From contig LARU01000002.1 in the NCBI GenBank assembly GCA_001274695.2, forward strand, positions 1,364,001 to 1,428,000: 64,000 bases of DNA. The letters run 5' to 3'. Origin of the DNA: Azoarcus sp. PA01. GTDB lineage: Bacteria; Pseudomonadota; Gammaproteobacteria; Burkholderiales; Rhodocyclaceae. Numbering within the stretch: position 1 is the first letter of the stretch; each line of letters starts with the position of its first letter. The notes under the pieces were generated by a model, which searched no databases, was not told the origin of the DNA, and saw only the letters and a program-made list of their open reading frames with translations. Below are positions 37,895-45,838 of this stretch, piece after piece. Position numbers and translations under genes: made by a program.

Positions 37895-40800
37895 ATGACT
37901 CAACGCCTGCGCGAGATTCCCTATAACTACACGTCGTTCTCCGACCGCGAGATCGTCATCCGCCTGCTCGGCGCCGACGCCTGGCATGCGCTCGATGCGC
38001 TGCGCGAGGAACGCGTGACCGGGCGCTCGGCGCGGATGCTCTACGAAGTGCTTGGCGACATCTGGGTCGTGCAGCGCAATCCCTACCTCCAGGACGACCT
38101 GCTCGAAAACCCGGAGCGGCGCCGCGCGCTGATCGAGGCGCTGCGCCACCGGCTGCGCGAAGTCGAGAAGCGCCGCGAGGAAAGCGCAGCACAGGATCCG
38201 GAACGCAGCGACAAGGTCGCGCGCCTCATCGAGTCGGCGCACGACGCCGTCGACCGCTTCGCGCAGTTCTTCAGCGACACCGAAGTGCTGCGCAAGAAAA
38301 CGCTGAAGACGCTGACGCGCCACACCGCACGCGACAACATCTGCTTCGACGGCCATGCCCGCGTGTCGCACGTCACCGATGCGACCGACTGGCGCGTCGA
38401 ATATCCCTTCGTCGTCCTCTACCCCGACACCGAAGAGGAAATGGCGCCGCTCGTGAAATGCTGCATCGAGCTCGGCCTGACGATCATCCCGCGCGGCGGC
38501 GGCACCGGCTACACCGGGGGGGCCGTGCCGCTCGATGCGCGCTCGGCCGTCATCAACACCGAAAAGCTGATCGCGATCGGCCCGGTCGAGGAACTCGCGC
38601 TGCCCGGCGCCGACGGCAGCGAAGGCCCGCGCTACGCGACGATCCGCACCGGTGCCGGCGTCGTCACCGAGCGCGTCGCCGAAGCGGCGGCCGCAGCGGG
38701 GCGCGTGTTCGCCGTCGACCCGACGTCGGCCAGCGCGTCGTGCATCGGCGGCAACGTCGCGATGAACGCAGGCGGCAAGAAAGCCGTGCTGTGGGGCACT
38801 GCGCTCGATAACCTGGCGTGGTGGAAAATGGTCACGCCGGACGGCGACTGGCTCGAAGTCGAGCGCCTCGACCACAACTTCGGCAAGATCCACGAGCAGG
38901 AGACGGTGCGCTTTCGCCTGCGCCGCTTCGACGCGAAGCGCTACGCGCCGCTCGGCGAGGAGATCCTGACGCTGCCCGGCGCATCCTGCCGCAAGACCGG
39001 CCTCGGCAAGGACGTCACCGACAAGTTTCTCGGCGGCGTGCCCGGCGTGCAGAAGGAAGGCACCGACGGCCTGATTGTCGCCGCGCGCTGGGTGCTGCAC
39101 AAGATGCCGCCGGTCACGCGCACGGTGTGCCTCGAGTTCTTCGGCCAGGTGCGCGAAGCGGTGCCGGCGATCGTCGAGATCACCGACTGGTTCAAGCCCG
39201 GCAATGAAGGCGAGCGCCTCGGCGTGCAGCTCGCCGGCCTCGAGCACCTCGACGAGCGCTACGTGAATGCGGTCGGCTACACGACGAAAGCGAAGCGCCA
39301 CGGCCGGCCGAAGATGGTGCTGATCGGCGACATCGTCGGCTTTGATGAAGCGGCGGTGATGACGGCCGCGTCGGAAGTCGTGCGCCTGTGCAACGTGCGC
39401 GGCGCCGAAGGCTTCATCGCAGTCAGCCCCGAGCAGCGCAAACGCTTCTGGCTCGACCGCTCGCGCACCGCAGCGATCTCGCGCCACACCAACGCGTTCA
39501 AGGTCAACGAGGACGTCGTGATCCCGCTCGCGCGCATGGGCGACTACTGCGACGGCATTGAGCGCATCAACATCGAGCTGTCGACGCGCAACAAGCTCGA
39601 TCTGTGCGACGCGCTCGCCGAACTGCTCGCCGGCGAGCTGCCGCTCGACCAGGGCGACGCGAACCTGCCGAGCGACGAGCTGATCGGCGACCGCCGCCAG
39701 GCCGCGGTCGACTACATCGCGAGCGTGCGGCGCCGCTGGCAGTGGCTGCTCGACAACCTCGACCTGCCGCTCGCGCACGCCGAAGCGCAGTTCGACGAAT
39801 TCGGCATCCACCCCGGCGAGCTGACGAACCGCGCCGCGCACCCGAAGCTCTTCCATCGCCTGCAGGACTACTCCGTGCGCACGTCGTGGAAGACGGAGTT
39901 GAAGCCGCGGCTCGAGAAGATCTTCGACGGTGCGGTGTTCCGCCCGGTCGTCGCGCGCATCATGGAAGTGCACAAGGAAGTGCTGCGCGGGCGCGTGTTC
40001 GTCGCGCTGCACATGCACGCGGGCGACGGCAACGTGCATACCAACATCCCGGTCAACTCCGACCACTACGCGATGCTGCAGACGGCGAACCGCGCCGTCG
40101 ACCGCATCATGGCGCTCGCCCGCTCGTTGGACGGCGTGATCTCCGGCGAGCACGGCATCGGCATCACCAAGCTCGACTACCTGACCGACGCCGAAATGGC
40201 GAACTTCTGGGAATACAAGCGCCGCGTCGACCCGCAAGGCCACTTCAACCGCGGCAAGCTGATGCGCGGGATGGGCTCGATCACCGGCAATCTCGACAAC
40301 GCCTACACGCCGAGCTTCAACCTGATGGGCCACGAGTCGCTGATCATGGAGCAGACCGAGATCGGCTACATCGCGCACGACATCAAGGACTGCCTGCGCT
40401 GCGGCAAGTGCAAGCCGGTGTGCTCGACGCACGTGCCGCGCGCGAACCTGCTGTACAGCCCGAGGAACAAGATCCTCAGCACGTCGCTGCTGATCGAGGC
40501 GATGCTGTACGAGGAGCAGACGCGGCGCGGCGTGTCGCTCGCGCACTGGGCCGAGTTCGAGGACGTCGCCGACCACTGCACCGTGTGCCACAAGTGCGAG
40601 AAACCCTGCCCGGTCGACATCGACTTCGGCGACGTGTCGATCAAGATGCGCAACCTCTTGAGGAAGCAGGGCAAGAAGAGCTTCAATCCGGGCAAGGCCG
40701 CGGCGATGGCGTTCCTGACCGCGAAGGATCCGGCGACGATCAAGCTGATCCGCACCGGCATGATCGAATGGGGCTACAAGGCGCAGCGGCTCGCGCACCG

Positions 40801-41794
40801 GGTCGGCAAGTCGCTCGGCCTCGTCCAGCAACAGGTCAAGCAGCCGCCGGCGACCCTCGGCAAGCCGCCGCTGCGCGCGCAGGTGATCCACTTCATCAAC
40901 AAGCCGATGCCCGGCAAGCTGCCCAAGCGCACCAGCCGCGCGCTGCTCGACATCGAGGACGCCAACGTCATCCCGGTGATCCGCGACCCGCACCTGAAGC
41001 GCGACGACTCGGAAGCGGTGTTCTATTTCCCCGGCTGCGGCTCCGAGCGCCTGTTCAGCCAGGTCGGCCTCGCGACGCAGGCGATGCTGTACCAGGTCGG
41101 CGCGACCACCGTGCTCCCGCCCGGCTACCTGTGCTGCGGCTACCCGCAGACTTCGGCCGGCGAGGACGACAAGGGCCAGCAGATCACGACCGACAACCGC
41201 GTGCTGTTCCACCGCGTCGCCAACACGCTGAACTACCTCGACATCAAAACCGTCATCGTGTCCTGCGGCACGTGCATGGACCAGCTGCAGAAATACCAGT
41301 TCGAGCAGATCTTCCCCGGCTGCCGGCTGCTCGACATCCACGAGTACCTGATGGAAAAAGGCGTCGCGCTCGAAGGCGTCACCGGCACGAAATACATGTA
41401 CCACGAGCCGTGCCACACGCCGATGAAAGTGCATTCCGGAATCAAGGTCGCGAATGCCCTGATGGGCACGCGCGTCGACGCGAACGACCGCTGCTGCGGC
41501 GAGTCGGGCACGCTCGCGGTCGCACGACCCGACATCTCGACGCAGGTGCGCTTCCGCAAGCAGCAAGAGATCGAGAAAGGCGCGGCGACGCTGCGCGATG
41601 GCGCGGACGCGGTGAAGATCCTGACGTCGTGCCCGTCGTGCCTGCAGGGCCTGTCGCGCTACGCCAACGACGGTGGCGGCGTCGAAGCCGACTACATCGT
41701 CGTCGAGATCGCGAAACACCTGCTCGGCGACAACTGGATGCCGGACTACGTGCAGCGCGCGAACAGCGGCGGCATCGAACGGGTGCTGCTGTAG
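37895..41794 (+). CDS. Fused FAD/FMN dehydrogenase with 4Fe-4S and CCG domains (DUF3683)
   Basis: 1299 residues, one long fusion. Order: N-terminal DUF3683-type region (about 1-150), FAD-binding domain ([20 protein letters not shown] near 195), glycolate oxidase-like FAD C-terminal domain with NVHTNIPVN and GEHGIG motifs (about 690-770), two 4Fe-4S motifs (CLRCGKC near 833, [12 protein letters not shown] near 895), then two cysteine-rich CCG domains ([10 protein letters not shown] near 1047; [13 protein letters not shown] near 1170 with CCGESG). Resembles GlcD plus GlcF or a membrane-linked D-2-hydroxyacid dehydrogenase in one chain. Likely oxidises a 2-hydroxyacid (lactate or glycolate) to feed quinones; substrate uncertain. 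Confidence 0.9.
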   Translation: MTQRLREIPYNYTSFSDREIVIRLLGADAWHALDALREERVTGRSARMLYEVLGDIWVVQRNPYLQDDLLENPERRRALIEALRHRLREVEKRREESAAQDPERSDKVARLIESAHDAVDRFAQFFSDTEVLRKKTLKTLTRHTARDNICFDGHARVSHVTDATDWRVEYPFVVLYPDTEEEMAPLVKCCIELGLTIIPRGGGTGYTGGAVPLDARSAVINTEKLIAIGPVEELALPGADGSEGPRYATIRTGAGVVTERVAEAAAAAGRVFAVDPTSASASCIGGNVAMNAGGKKAVLWGTALDNLAWWKMVTPDGDWLEVERLDHNFGKIHEQETVRFRLRRFDAKRYAPLGEEILTLPGASCRKTGLGKDVTDKFLGGVPGVQKEGTDGLIVAARWVLHKMPPVTRTVCLEFFGQVREAVPAIVEITDWFKPGNEGERLGVQLAGLEHLDERYVNAVGYTTKAKRHGRPKMVLIGDIVGFDEAAVMTAASEVVRLCNVRGAEGFIAVSPEQRKRFWLDRSRTAAISRHTNAFKVNEDVVIPLARMGDYCDGIERINIELSTRNKLDLCDALAELLAGELPLDQGDANLPSDELIGDRRQAAVDYIASVRRRWQWLLDNLDLPLAHAEAQFDEFGIHPGELTNRAAHPKLFHRLQDYSVRTSWKTELKPRLEKIFDGAVFRPVVARIMEVHKEVLRGRVFVALHMHAGDGNVHTNIPVNSDHYAMLQTANRAVDRIMALARSLDGVISGEHGIGITKLDYLTDAEMANFWEYKRRVDPQGHFNRGKLMRGMGSITGNLDNAYTPSFNLMGHESLIMEQTEIGYIAHDIKDCLRCGKCKPVCSTHVPRANLLYSPRNKILSTSLLIEAMLYEEQTRRGVSLAHWAEFEDVADHCTVCHKCEKPCPVDIDFGDVSIKMRNLLRKQGKKSFNPGKAAAMAFLTAKDPATIKLIRTGMIEWGYKAQRLAHRVGKSLGLVQQQVKQPPATLGKPPLRAQVIHFINKPMPGKLPKRTSRALLDIEDANVIPVIRDPHLKRDDSEAVFYFPGCGSERLFSQVGLATQAMLYQVGATTVLPPGYLCCGYPQTSAGEDDKGQQITTDNRVLFHRVANTLNYLDIKTVIVSCGTCMDQLQKYQFEQIFPGCRLLDIHEYLMEKGVALEGVTGTKYMYHEPCHTPMKVHSGIKVANALMGTRVDANDRCCGESGTLAVARPDISTQVRFRKQQEIEKGAATLRDGADAVKILTSCPSCLQGLSRYANDGGGVEADYIVVEIAKHLLGDNWMPDYVQRANSGGIERVLL

Positions 41795-41925
41795 CCGGCG
41801 TCGCATGCCGACGGCGTCGCGCGGGGCGGGAACGTAAGTTGCTGGGAAGCAGCACGGGGGTCAGGAGAAGGATGCCGCCGGCACATTCCCCTGCACCGTC
41901 TTCCCGCCAGCACCTGGAGAAAAAA

Positions 41926-42504
41926 ATGAGAACACGCACGATTGACGCGATTGCGATCGCACTCGGCCTCGCATTCAGTACCGCCGGGATGACCCAGGAC
42001 ATGTCGAAAAGCGAATACGACGCCGCCAAGGACAGGATCGAGAAGGACTACAAGGCCGCCAAGGAGGCCTGCGACGACCTGTCAGGCAACAAGGAGGACA
42101 TCTGCGTCGCCGAGGCCAAGGGCAAGGAGAAGGTCGACAAGGCCGAACTCGAGGCCGCCTACAAGCCGAGTCCGGAAAATCGCCACGACGCGTGGGTCGC
42201 GCGCGCGGAGGCCGACTACGAAGTCGCGAAGGAACGGTGCGACGACATGGCGGGCAACGCCAAGGATGTATGCATGAAGGAGGCGAAGGCCGCCGAGACT
42301 GCGGCAAAGGCCGACGCGAAAGCCCGCATGGAGTCGGGCGAGGCGAACGTCGAAGCCGGGGAAAAGTCATCGGAAGCGCGCAAGGACGCTGCCGAAGACA
42401 AGCGTGACGCCGAGTACAAAGTCGCCAGGGAAAAATGCGATGCGTTGGCCGGCGACGCCAAGGACGCCTGTCAGGAAAGGGCCAAGGCACAATTCGGCAA
42501 GTAA
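41926..42504 (+). CDS. Exported cysteine-pair repeat protein
   Basis: 192 residues. Signal peptide to about residue 23 (GLAFSTAGMTQ), then three related ~40-residue helical repeats. Each holds a cysteine pair C-x10-C: CDDLSGNKEDIC, CDDMAGNAKDVC and CDALAGDAKDAC, followed by Lys/Ala/Glu-rich helix (AKAAETAAKADAKARM). Periplasmic, lysine- and alanine-rich; disulfide-stapled helices are likely. Known only as hypothetical in this group. Upstream TGGAG then A-rich spacer. The gene follows the FAD/Fe-S gene by 131 bases. Confidence 0.85.
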   Translation: MRTRTIDAIAIALGLAFSTAGMTQDMSKSEYDAAKDRIEKDYKAAKEACDDLSGNKEDICVAEAKGKEKVDKAELEAAYKPSPENRHDAWVARAEADYEVAKERCDDMAGNAKDVCMKEAKAAETAAKADAKARMESGEANVEAGEKSSEARKDAAEDKRDAEYKVAREKCDALAGDAKDACQERAKAQFGK

Positions 42505-42518
42505 CGCGCGCAGGCGCC

Positions 42519-42560
42519 GCACCGCCCCGTGTCACGTCCCCGGCCGTGACGCGGCGGTGC
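42519..42560 (+). terminator. Terminator-like hairpin after the cysteine-pair protein gene
   Basis: Outer arms GCACCGCC (42519-42526) and GGCGGTGC (42553-42560), inner arms GTCAC (42531-42535) and GTGAC (42546-42550). Followed by moderately T-rich sequence to about 42580. Confidence 0.5.
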
Positions 42561-42616
42561 AGCGATGATTCGATTCTTCAGATCCCCCAGCGGCCCGTCG
42601 ATTGCGGCGACGGGCG

Positions 42617-42644
42617 CCGCGCTGACCCTGCCGCGCTGACCCTG
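42617..42644. repeat. 14-bp tandem duplication
   Basis: CCGCGCTGACCCTG occurs twice back to back at 42617-42630 and 42631-42644, perfect. It lies in non-coding DNA before the CCDC90-like gene. Confidence 0.75.
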
Positions 42645-42857
42645 CCGTCGCGCCAGAGCGGCGCAGATTGCTCATGTTCCTTCAACACGGTGCGGCGGGC
42701 ACCGCCTTCCTGTTGCGCTGGCGCCCCCTGGAATCGGGAGTAACGTTCCCCCTCGCTCCCGCGTGCCGACCATCACCCTGCTGGCCGCAGCGCTCGGACC
42801 GCCGCCCGGAGCTTCGCCGACGCAGCACCGCTGACCAACAATCCGGGAATGGGCGCT

Positions 42858-42895
42858 CGTATATTGCAATACGTATATTTTTCCTGACCTATATT
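42858..42895. promoter_or_regulatory. AT-rich island with direct repeats CGTATATT
   Basis: In a very GC-rich setting, about 60 bases (42855-42905) are AT-rich. CGTATATT is at 42858-42865 and 42872-42879 (period 14), with an imperfect third copy CCTATATT at 42888-42895. A 10-bp palindrome TATTGCAATA (42862-42871) and ATACGTAT (42869-42876) overlap these. Candidate promoter/operator for the coiled-coil gene at 43061. The rest of 42505-43060 shows no gene I can support. Confidence 0.45.
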
Positions 42896-43060
42896 TATTT
42901 TGGCAGCTGGCCCGACGGTCACGGCCGGGGCGCGAAACCGGGCAGAATGCGGAGGTCGAGCCGGGTCGCAGTCCGGCGCGCCGGAGCCGATAACGGCAGG
43001 AAAACTCTGGAGCTTGCAGGCGTTCGAGCGCCGTGCGGCCGCACAAGAAAGGAGACAAGC

Positions 43061-43900
43061 GTGAGCGGCGTCTACTTCGACACCCTGAAGTTCGTTCGCA
43101 GCCTCACCGCTGCGGGGCTCACCGAAGCGCAGGCGCGCGCCCAGGCCGAGGCGCTCGCCGACGCGCTGGGCCAGACCGGCGTCGGCGATCTGCGCACGCG
43201 CCTCGAGTCGCTCTCGCAGACCCTGTCCGAGGTAAGAACCGGCACCGAGCGGCTGCGGCTCGGCGCCGACGACTTCCGGGCGCAAGCCGGCGATTTCCGC
43301 GCCGACCTTCCACGTCTGCGGGCGCTCGTCGAGGCACTCAAGGACGACGCGGACGAAGTCAAAAGCGGCCTCGGCGCGGTCGCCGGGAAGCTGCGGACGG
43401 GGGAAGCGTCGCTCGACGAACTGGTCCGGCAGACGACGGCACTTGCCGACGGCGGCTCCCGCGTCGCCGCCGACCTCGGAAGCTTCAAAGGCGCTTTCTC
43501 CCTGCTTACCGGTGATCTGTCGCAATTGAAGGCGGATGTCGAGGCGATGAAGACGCGTATCGCCGGAATTGCGGAAGACTTCGCGGCCATCAGGCCGGAG
43601 ATCCACCGCCTGCGCACCGATCTGGCCGCCCTCCAGCCGGACCTCACGCAGCTTAAAGCCGGCGCGACTGCCGCCAAGGCTGACGGCACCGCGATCAAGG
43701 CGGACCTCGGCGAGATAAAGTCGGACATGGTGGACGTCACGGCCGACCTGCGGGGACTGAAAGCCGATTCCCCCGACGCGAAGTCCGACCTGCAGCGGCT
43801 CAAAGCGATGGTCGGCGTCACGCTCGCGTGCGCGGTCGCGATTCTGGTCGCCGCGGCCGCCCTCGTCGCAAAAGCGTATCTGCCCGGGCTCGTGCCGTAG
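43061..43900 (+). CDS. CCDC90/DUF1640-like coiled-coil membrane-anchored protein
   Basis: 279 residues. Starts VYFDTLKFVRSLTAAGLTEA, the DUF1640 opening also seen in mitochondrial CCDC90/MCUR1 relatives. A long heptad-rich helix runs to about residue 245 (repeats like LKADVEAMKTRIAG, DLAALQPDLTQLKAG, ADLGEIKSDMVDVTADL), ending in one membrane segment VGVTLACAVAILVAAAALVA. GTG at 43061 preceded by AAAGGAG. Longer than the usual DUF1640 protein. Function unknown; anchors a coiled coil at the inner membrane. Confidence 0.82.
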   Translation: MSGVYFDTLKFVRSLTAAGLTEAQARAQAEALADALGQTGVGDLRTRLESLSQTLSEVRTGTERLRLGADDFRAQAGDFRADLPRLRALVEALKDDADEVKSGLGAVAGKLRTGEASLDELVRQTTALADGGSRVAADLGSFKGAFSLLTGDLSQLKADVEAMKTRIAGIAEDFAAIRPEIHRLRTDLAALQPDLTQLKAGATAAKADGTAIKADLGEIKSDMVDVTADLRGLKADSPDAKSDLQRLKAMVGVTLACAVAILVAAAALVAKAYLPGLVP

Positions 43901-43952
43901 CGGCTGCAGAGTTGGAAAAACCGCCGGCCGATCGCTCCTGCGCGCGCCGCGT

Positions 43953-44369
43953 TCAGGCGAACCAGCGCAGAAAGGCCGCCGCCGACAGCGCGGTGGCGGC
44001 GAGGGCGAACAGCGCTCGCCATGCGCCCCGCCGACGGCGCTCCTGCCAGCCGTGGGCGAAGCGCAGATACGCGGCGGCGAGCACGAAGCCGCTCGTCGCG
44101 CAGACGATCTTCACGACGAGTGCCGCGACCGCGATGCCGTGCAGTTCCGGAAAGCGACCGTACCAGGCATAACTCACGGCGCCGAAGCCGGCACCGCTCG
44201 CCGCCTGCAGCGCCCAGGCGGCGAGCGCGAGCCACGCCAGGCTGCGCAGCGCAGGCGACCGCCCGTCTGCCCACCATGCCGCGGCCGCGCTGCCGGTGAC
44301 GGCCACCGCCCCAAAGTTATGCACCAGCTGCACCAACGCATAGGCGAGGTTCTGCAGATCGACCGCCAC
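43953..44369 (-). CDS. Four-helix hypothetical membrane protein
   Basis: 138 residues, four hydrophobic segments (including FGAVAVTGSAAAAWW, LAWLALAAWALQAASG, IAVAALVVKIVCATSGFVL and ALFALAATALSAAAFL). Contains conserved-looking His/Trp positions (LVQLVHNFG, FPELHGIAV) that could bind heme or quinone, but I do not recognise a family. Lies 9 bases downstream of the DUF4399 gene on the same strand, likely co-transcribed. Confidence 0.75.
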   Translation of the reverse strand: MAVDLQNLAYALVQLVHNFGAVAVTGSAAAAWWADGRSPALRSLAWLALAAWALQAASGAGFGAVSYAWYGRFPELHGIAVAALVVKIVCATSGFVLAAAYLRFAHGWQERRRRGAWRALFALAATALSAAAFLRWFA

Positions 44370-44378
44370 TGCGGCGGC

Positions 44379-44729
44379 TCACTGCACGTCGACCTTGACG
44401 CACTTGTCGACACCGATCGGCGTGTGGTTCTTGTTCACCACCCTGATGCACAGCTCGTGCATGCCGCTGGCGAGCGGCTCCAGCTTGTGGCTGCCCTTCA
44501 GCTGACGCAGCACTGCCACCTCGTCGCCGTCGACATAGAGGTGGGTGTGGTCGCCGCGCGGCCCCGGCGTCACGTCAAAGGCGATCTCGACCGGCGTCGT
44601 CGCGGCGAGCTTGGCGCCGTCGGCCGGCGAACTGATCGTCACCGTCGCGTCCTGCGCGAAGGCGCCGGCAGCCAGGCCGAGGGTGGTAAAAAGAGTGGCG
44701 GAAAGGGCGTGGCGGATCAGGGTTTTCAT
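44379..44729 (-). CDS. DUF4399-like periplasmic protein
   Basis: 116 residues. Signal peptide 1 to about 24 (AGAFAQ), then VTISSPADGAKLAATTPVEI and HTHLYVDGDEVAVLRQLKGSH, a His-containing DUF4399 domain, ending with a paired-Cys core (HELCIRVVNKNHTPIGVDKC). GAGGAGGAAG precedes the ATG. Immunoglobulin-like periplasmic fold, role unknown; relatives often associate with copper or olefin-binding proteins (tentative). Confidence 0.82.
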   Translation of the reverse strand: MKTLIRHALSATLFTTLGLAAGAFAQDATVTISSPADGAKLAATTPVEIAFDVTPGPRGDHTHLYVDGDEVAVLRQLKGSHKLEPLASGMHELCIRVVNKNHTPIGVDKCVKVDVQ

Positions 44730-45055
44730 GTCTTCCTCCTCGTGAGTATCGAAAGCCCCCGCTTTCCAATGTAGCAGTCGCGCCGGCCCTGGCCAGGCGC
44801 ATCCCATTACACCCCCCGTGAAGCGCGTCAAGACAAGGCAAACTTTCGGCCGCATTGATGCGGATGCGATGGTGGAAGTCGAGCGTTGCCTGGCCATGTC
44901 CCAAGGATCGCCAAACGAAGCGGCCGCTTTTGTAGCGAGCGACGAGCGGAAAAGCGCAGCGCCTGTTTCCGGCACGAATGGCGGGCCTTCGGCTCGTCCG
45001 CCCTACGGCGCTGCGCCGAGCCTGTCGTCGGTTGGGTCGAGGAAGCAGGTGGCAA
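44730..45055. other. Intergenic stretch with no supported gene
   Basis: 326 bases between the DUF4399 and sirtuin genes. Contains a few short hairpins, for example GGCTCG/CGAGCC around 44990-45022, but no reading frame with homology and no clear promoter. Confidence 0.5.
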
Positions 45056-45838
45056 TCAGTCCTCGAGCGGCCGCTCCGGATGCAGCCGGCGCCACAGTTC
45101 CGGCAGCGCCTCGGCGGCGCGCAGGCGCAGGCGGTGCGTGACGATCTCGCTGACGCCGGTTTCGCCGGGGTTGATCTCGACGCTCGGCACGCCGAGCTGA
45201 TCGGCCCACCAGACCGGCCCCGAGATGTACGGGAAGACGCTCGTCGTGCCGATCGACACGACGAGGTCGACACCGTCGTCGAGCAGCGCCGCGAGACGCT
45301 TCAGGCCGGTTTCCGGCAGCATTTCGCCGAACAGCACGACATCCGGGCGCAGCACGCCGCCACACGCGGGGCAGCCGGGCGGAATCCGCAGCCCGGCATA
45401 GTCGGGCACCGCGCGCGCGTGCGTGCATTCGGTGCAGCGCAGGCGATGCACGCTGCCGTGGATCTCGATGAGGTTGCGCGATCCGGCCGCGCGGTGCAGG
45501 CCGTCGACGTTCTGCGTCAGCACCCACACGCCGGGGTGCTCGTGTTCCAGCGCGGCGATGATGCGGTGCGCGATGTTCGGTTCGGCGCCGCGGCAGTTCG
45601 CTTCGATCTCGGCGATGTATTTCCACGCGACTTCAGGGCGCGCCTCCATCATCTCGCCCGACAGCGCCTCTTCGATCGTCAGCCCGTCGTCGGTCAGGCG
45701 CTCGTGGTAGAGCCCGCCGATGCCGCGGTAGGTCGGCAGGCCGGAATCGGCCGAAATGCCGGCGCCGGTGATGAACAGGATGCGGGGCGCATCGGCGACG
45801 AGCCGCGCGACGGCATCCAGAACGTGGGTCTCAGTCAT
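45056..45838 (-). CDS. Sir2-family NAD-dependent protein deacylase
   Basis: 260 residues. NAD-binding GAGISADSGLPTYRG (Tyr-Arg in place of the usual Phe-Arg), TQNVDGLHRAAG, catalytic His in EIHGSVHRLRC, zinc Cys pairs CTEC and CPAC, GTTSVFPYIS and the C-terminal NPGETGVS. Class III-type bacterial sirtuin. Cytoplasmic deacylation of lysines. Overlaps the upstream molybdopterin oxidoreductase by 8 bases, so the two are expressed together. Confidence 0.94.
   Translation of the reverse strand: MTETHVLDAVARLVADAPRILFITGAGISADSGLPTYRGIGGLYHERLTDDGLTIEEALSGEMMEARPEVAWKYIAEIEANCRGAEPNIAHRIIAALEHEHPGVWVLTQNVDGLHRAAGSRNLIEIHGSVHRLRCTECTHARAVPDYAGLRIPPGCPACGGVLRPDVVLFGEMLPETGLKRLAALLDDGVDLVVSIGTTSVFPYISGPVWWADQLGVPSVEINPGETGVSEIVTHRLRLRAAEALPELWRRLHPERPLED

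Noticed and set aside
37661..41806. A 1381-codon open frame on the minus strand
   Set aside because: It is antisense to the FAD/Fe-S gene. Long stop-free frames opposite real genes are expected in GC-rich DNA; composition is His/Arg/Asp-rich with no domain. The same applies to long minus-strand frames at 3983-5758, 22817-25330, 26070-28550 and 59356-61971.
39604..41925. Long frame upstream of and in phase with the cysteine-pair protein
   Set aside because: It is a shadow inside the FAD/Fe-S gene; the signal peptide and Shine-Dalgarno set the start at 41926.
42668..43060. N-terminal extension of the CCDC90-like protein
   Set aside because: The frame is open, but the family start and a good Shine-Dalgarno are at GTG 43061, and the upstream part includes the AT-rich operator-like region.
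44818..45141. Rightward frame in the gap before the sirtuin gene
   Set aside because: Low-complexity Ala/Arg content, no Shine-Dalgarno or homology, and it overlaps the sirtuin 3' end.
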